From assembly GCA_030544185.1 (NCBI GenBank), contig JAUNRO010000152.1, positions 1 through 7,567 on the forward strand: 7,567 bases of DNA. Direction: 5' to 3'. The position numbers and the translations under genes were made by a program. The stretch's first letter is position 1. Each line of letters opens with the position of its first letter. This document shows, one piece after another, positions 4,552 through 7,567 of the stretch. The stretch comes from Propionibacteriaceae bacterium. GTDB taxonomy: Bacteria; Actinomycetota; Actinomycetes; Propionibacteriales; Propionibacteriaceae. The notes under the pieces were generated by a model that worked only from the letters and a program-made list of their open reading frames with translations, had not been told where the DNA came from and did not search any database.

Positions 4552-7406
4552 CTGACCCGGACGCCGAGCTGAGCCCCGCCGACCGCATGGCCCTCTTTCG
4601 CCAGCGGCAACGCACCCCGATTCTCACCGAGTTCGCTGCGGCCTACGGTTTCGAGTTCGACGATTTCCAGCGCGAGGCCTGCGCCCACATCGAGGCCGGC
4701 TCCGGCGTACTCGTCGCGGCGCCCACCGGCGCGGGCAAGACGATCGCGGGGGAGTTCGCGGTCTTCATGGCCGTGCAGACCGGGCGCAAGGCCTTCTATA
4801 CGACACCGATCAAGGCGCTGTCGAATCAGAAATACCACGATCTGGTGGAGCGCTATGGCGTCGACCGGGTGGGCCTGTTGACTGGGGACACGTCGATCAA
4901 TCCCGATGCGCCGATCGTGGTGATGACGACCGAGGTCCTGCGCAACATGATTTATGCGGGATCGACCACGCTGAAGGGCCTCGGCTATGTGGTCATGGAC
5001 GAGGTCCACTATCTGGCCGACCGGTTCCGCGGTGCGGTCTGGGAGGAAGTGATCATCGGGCTCGCCGAGTCCGTCGTGCTTGTCGCGCTGTCGGCGACCG
5101 TGTCGAACGCGGAGGAGTTCGGCGACTGGCTCGCCGAGGTCCGCGGACGGATGGAGATCGTGGTCTCCGAGCGCCGGCCCGTTCCGCTGTTCCAGCATGT
5201 CTTGGTCGGCCGGCGGCTGCACGACCTGTTCGATGACGTCGCCCCCACCGCGGTCCTCGACGGCACGCAGGTCCGCGCCGATGTCAACCCGGATCTGCTG
5301 CGAGTGGCGAAGGACGAGTCCCGCGGCGTACGCGACGATTCCCGTCGCCCCCGGGGACGCTCCGGGCGCGGCAAGCGGGCCCACGGCCACGGCTCGGGTT
5401 CGTACGGCGGCGCTGCCTCCCGCGACCACCGCGACCGCAGCCGCTATCGCCCGCCCAGCCGTGGGGACATGATCGAGACCCTCGACAGGGCCGACCTGCT
5501 GCCCGCGATCGTGTTCCTCTTCTCGCGCAACGGCTGCGATGCCGCGGTCAAGCAGGTGCTCGGCTCCGGTGTCCGCCTGACCAACGCGCGCGAACGCGCC
5601 GAGATCATCGACATCGTCGAGCGGCACATCGTCGGGCTGACCCCGGCGGATCTCGAGGCGCTGGACTATGACGACTTTCTGGAGGCCCTCCTGCGGGGCA
5701 TCGCCGCCCATCACGCCGGGATGCTGCCGGCGTTCAAGGAGTGCGTCGAGGAGTGCTTCGTCAACAACCTGATCAAGGTGGTCTTCGCGACCGAGACCCT
5801 GGCGTTGGGCATCAACATGCCCGCCCGGTCGGTCGTGCTGGAGAAGCTCGTCAAGTTCAACGGTGAGGCCCATGTGGATATCACCCCGGGGGAATATACG
5901 CAGCTGACCGGCCGGGCCGGGCGCCGCGGCATCGATATCGAGGGCCACGCGGTCGTGCTGTGGCAGCCGGGAATGGACCCGCGCGCGGTCGCGGGCCTGG
6001 CGTCCCGGCGCACCTATCCGCTGAAGTCGTCGTTCGCACCGACCTACAACATGGCGGTCAACCTCGTCGGCGCGGTTGGGCGCGAGCGGGCGCGGACCCT
6101 GTTGGAGCAGAGCTTCGCTCAATTCCAGTCCGACCGTTCGGTGGTCGGCCTCGCCCGCGGGATCCAGCGCAACACTGACCAGGCCGCGCGGTTCTGGGCC
6201 CAGGCGGAGTGTGATCGGGGCGATTTCGAGGAATACGCCCGGCTGCGCGCCGAGATCTCCGACGTCGAGGCCGAGGCTGCTCGCGAGCGCAAGGCCGACA
6301 AGCGGGCCGAGGCGCTCGACGTGCTGCTCAAGCTCCAGCCCGGCGACATCATCCACGTGCCCAGCGGCAAGTCGCAGGGCTGGGCCGTGGTGATCGACCC
6401 GGGCGTTCGCTCCCGGAGCGCCGAACCGCACCCCCTGGTGATGGGGCAGGACCGGCAGAGCCGCCGGCTGACACTGACCGATTTCCCGACCCCGGCGCGG
6501 GTCGGTGGGCGGATGCGGATCCCGAAGAAGTTTCACATCAAGGACGCCCACGCCCGGCGCAGCCTGCACGCGGCGTTGCGCTCGCGGTTGGAGCAGATCG
6601 ACCGCAGCCCCGAACGCTGGCGGGCCGGCGCGATGGACGAGGAGTTCGCGGCCCGGATCGCTGAGCTGCGCGCGCGGATGAAGGACCATCCGTGCCACCG
6701 CTGTCCCGATCGCGAGACCCACGCCCGGGCTGCCGAGAAGGCCCTGCGGCACGAGCGTGAGATCCGCGATATCCAGGCCCGGGTCGAGCGGCGCACGAAC
6801 ACGATCGCGCTGCAGTTCGACAAGATCTGCCAGGTCCTGGAGTCGATGGGCTATCTGGTCGAGGACGCCGACGGCGTTCTGCAGGTGAGCGATGCCGGAC
6901 GCATGCTCGCCCGGATCTATGCCGAGCTCGACCTCGTGACCACCGAATGCATGCGCCGCGGGGCGTTCGACGAGTTGAGCGCACCCCAGCTCGCCGGGGT
7001 GCTGTCGACGCTCATCTATGAGGCGCGGCGCACCGAGTTCGGGGTCCGGCCGCCGCGGATGCCCGACGCGGACAGCGAGCGGACGCTCACCGCGATCCGC
7101 GCGATCCATCGTGAGGTGTCCCTGGTCGAGCGCGACTTCAGGCTCGAGCGCGGGCCCGACCTCGAGGTCGGCTTCGCCCGGCCGGCGTTCGCCTGGGCCG
7201 CCGGCCGGCCGCTGGGGGAGATCCTCGACGACTCTGGGCTGACTGCCGGGGACTTCGTTCGTTGGGTGCGCCAGGTCATCGACTTCGCCGACCAGATCCG
7301 CCAGGCCGCCGGGCCCGGGGAGCTCGGCGACACCTGTCGGGAGCTGCGGGCCGCCATGCAACGCGGGGTGGTCGCATTCGCCGGCACCGCCGGCGATGAA
7401 GACTGA
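4548..7406 (+). CDS. helY: Ski2/Mtr4-like DEVH-box helicase HelY
   Basis: The 952-residue ATP-dependent helicase has two RecA domains and a C-terminal DSHCT-type helical region. Visible motifs are: FDDFQREA at 37-44 (Q-motif region), APTGAGKT at 58-65 (Walker A), TPIKALSNQK at 86-95, TGD at 112-114, DEVH at 151-154 (Walker B), SAT at 182-184, AIVFLFSRNGCD at 320-331, HHAGMLP at 388-394, FATETLALGINMPARS at 413-428, and QLTGRAGRRG at 452-461. HPCHRCPDRETH at 714-725 has paired Cys and His residues and may bind a metal. The C-terminal domain runs from about 780 to 935. Relatives Ski2 and Mtr4 unwind RNA for the exosome, and the mycobacterial homologue is named HelY; the substrate is likely structured RNA. 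Residues 256-306 are a basic, Arg/Gly/Ser/His-rich disordered linker between the RecA domains. GTG 4548 shares GTGA with the transporter stop; ATG 4587 (residue 14) is an alternative. No TTA, CTA or TCA codons occur. Confidence 0.96.
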   Translation: MTDPDAELSPADRMALFRQRQRTPILTEFAAAYGFEFDDFQREACAHIEAGSGVLVAAPTGAGKTIAGEFAVFMAVQTGRKAFYTTPIKALSNQKYHDLVERYGVDRVGLLTGDTSINPDAPIVVMTTEVLRNMIYAGSTTLKGLGYVVMDEVHYLADRFRGAVWEEVIIGLAESVVLVALSATVSNAEEFGDWLAEVRGRMEIVVSERRPVPLFQHVLVGRRLHDLFDDVAPTAVLDGTQVRADVNPDLLRVAKDESRGVRDDSRRPRGRSGRGKRAHGHGSGSYGGAASRDHRDRSRYRPPSRGDMIETLDRADLLPAIVFLFSRNGCDAAVKQVLGSGVRLTNARERAEIIDIVERHIVGLTPADLEALDYDDFLEALLRGIAAHHAGMLPAFKECVEECFVNNLIKVVFATETLALGINMPARSVVLEKLVKFNGEAHVDITPGEYTQLTGRAGRRGIDIEGHAVVLWQPGMDPRAVAGLASRRTYPLKSSFAPTYNMAVNLVGAVGRERARTLLEQSFAQFQSDRSVVGLARGIQRNTDQAARFWAQAECDRGDFEEYARLRAEISDVEAEAARERKADKRAEALDVLLKLQPGDIIHVPSGKSQGWAVVIDPGVRSRSAEPHPLVMGQDRQSRRLTLTDFPTPARVGGRMRIPKKFHIKDAHARRSLHAALRSRLEQIDRSPERWRAGAMDEEFAARIAELRARMKDHPCHRCPDRETHARAAEKALRHEREIRDIQARVERRTNTIALQFDKICQVLESMGYLVEDADGVLQVSDAGRMLARIYAELDLVTTECMRRGAFDELSAPQLAGVLSTLIYEARRTEFGVRPPRMPDADSERTLTAIRAIHREVSLVERDFRLERGPDLEVGFARPAFAWAAGRPLGEILDDSGLTAGDFVRWVRQVIDFADQIRQAAGPGELGDTCRELRAAMQRGVVAFAGTAGDED

Positions 7407-7438
7407 GGGGGACCGTGCGGGGACGGGCGCGGTGGCGG

Positions 7439-7472
7439 CCAGGTCTTGGCACGCGGTGTGGTGCCAACCTGG
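7439..7472 (+). terminator. Strong stem-loop downstream of helY, probable transcription terminator
   Basis: CCAGGT (7439-7444) pairs with ACCTGG (7467-7472), and TGGCAC (7447-7452) pairs with GTGCCA (7461-7466). This gives 12 bp with a 2-nt CT bulge and an 8-nt loop. It begins 32 nt after the helY stop. The following bases are not T-rich, so if it terminates transcription it is of the U-less actinobacterial type, or it may protect the 3' end. Confidence 0.5.
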
Positions 7473-7479
7473 TGAGCGG

Positions 7480-7490
7480 GTCACCGTGAC
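7480..7490. promoter_or_regulatory. Palindrome GTCAC-C-GTGAC, possible operator
   Basis: Perfect 5-bp inverted arms lie around a single C. The centre is 51-52 bp from that of a second GTCAC/GTGAC palindrome at 7531-7542, about five helical turns. Together they suggest paired regulator sites, but no promoter or downstream gene is visible to confirm this. Confidence 0.3.
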
Positions 7491-7525
7491 AGGGCTTGGT
7501 CCTCGGGCATGTTGCGCAGTGATCG

Positions 7526-7567
7526 GACTTGGTCACGTGACCCCGCGGTGTCCGCCGGGGTCAAGTC
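7526..7567. repeat. GC-rich hairpin with extended arms at the right edge of the window
   Basis: GACCCCGCGG (7539-7548) pairs with CCGC plus GGGGTC (7552-7562) around a TGT loop, with one bulged C (7556). Outside it, GACTT (7526-7530) pairs with AAGTC (7563-7567), leaving GGTCACGT looped out on the left. The repeat may continue beyond the window. It could be a terminator for a convergent gene or part of an operator region. No T-run is seen on either side. Confidence 0.35.
7531..7542. promoter_or_regulatory. Perfect 12-nt palindrome GGTCACGTGACC, possible operator
   Basis: All 12 bases are self-complementary, with the core GTCACGTGAC. It matches the half-sites of the palindrome at 7480-7490. 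It overlaps the left arm of the hairpin at 7539-7562, so DNA binding and RNA folding would use the same bases. Confidence 0.35.

Noticed and set aside
4425..7484. Very long antisense open frame (1019 codons) covering all of helY
   Set aside because: Its codons are the exact reverse complements of helY codons, so a stop would need TTA, CTA or TCA in helY, and these are avoided at this GC content. The translation has a biased, Pro/Arg/Asp/Gln-rich composition and no family motifs, while the sense strand has all helicase motifs.
7276..7536. Minus-strand frame starting near 7536 with CxxC-like residues (HCATCPRTKPCH)
   Set aside because: The Cys-rich start looks like a zinc finger, but the frame soon becomes an Arg/Pro-rich shadow of helY and ends inside it. 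No ribosome-binding site or recognisable domain supports a gene or transposase remnant.

Overview
The window is strongly GC-rich and almost fully coding on the + strand. Its gene order is pafC - small membrane gene - tatA - tatC - diacylglycerol-kinase-family gene - MFS transporter - helY. The pafBC-tatA-tatC-helY core is a well-known actinobacterial neighbourhood, seen for example in mycobacteria downstream of the Pup ligase gene pafA. GTG starts, 4-nt GTGA overlaps and the absence of TTA, CTA and TCA codons across tatA, tatC and helY also point to a high-GC actinobacterium. The lipid-kinase gene beside tatC suggests the Propionibacteriales/Nocardioides side of the phylum, but that placement is inference. 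I see no mobile element, CRISPR array, tRNA or rRNA.

Bases 1-983 hold the 3' part of pafC, whose DNA-binding N-terminus lies off the left edge. A 64-residue single-span membrane protein follows, overlapping pafC by 4 nt. A good promoter candidate (TTGACG, 16 nt, TAGGAT; 980-1007) begins on the stop codon of that small gene. It gives the second block, tatA (1078-1368), tatC (1375-2223) and the lipid kinase (2231-3277), its own transcription start. These three genes lie 6-7 nt apart. TatA and TatC form part of the export system for folded proteins. No TatB is encoded here, and in actinobacteria it usually lies elsewhere.

A hairpin with GTGAC/GTCAC arms sits just after the kinase gene. The CynX/NimT-type MFS transporter (3358-4551) follows, and its stop codon overlaps the GTG start of helY (4548-7406), a 952-residue Ski2/Mtr4-like helicase with an unusually long, basic, RG-rich linker between its two RecA domains. 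The last 161 bases carry no convincing gene. They hold a 12-bp stem-loop that could be the helY terminator, two GTCAC/GTGAC palindromes about five helical turns apart, and a further GC-rich hairpin reaching the right edge.

The genes do not form one obvious pathway. The island combines DNA-damage-responsive regulation (PafBC), folded-protein export (TatAC), membrane lipid phosphorylation, small-molecule transport and nucleic-acid unwinding. No wholly new system is visible. The points most worth checking are the small membrane gene, the strong TAT-over-TAC tyrosine codon preference, the AT-richer patch in tatC, the helY linker and the palindrome cluster after helY.
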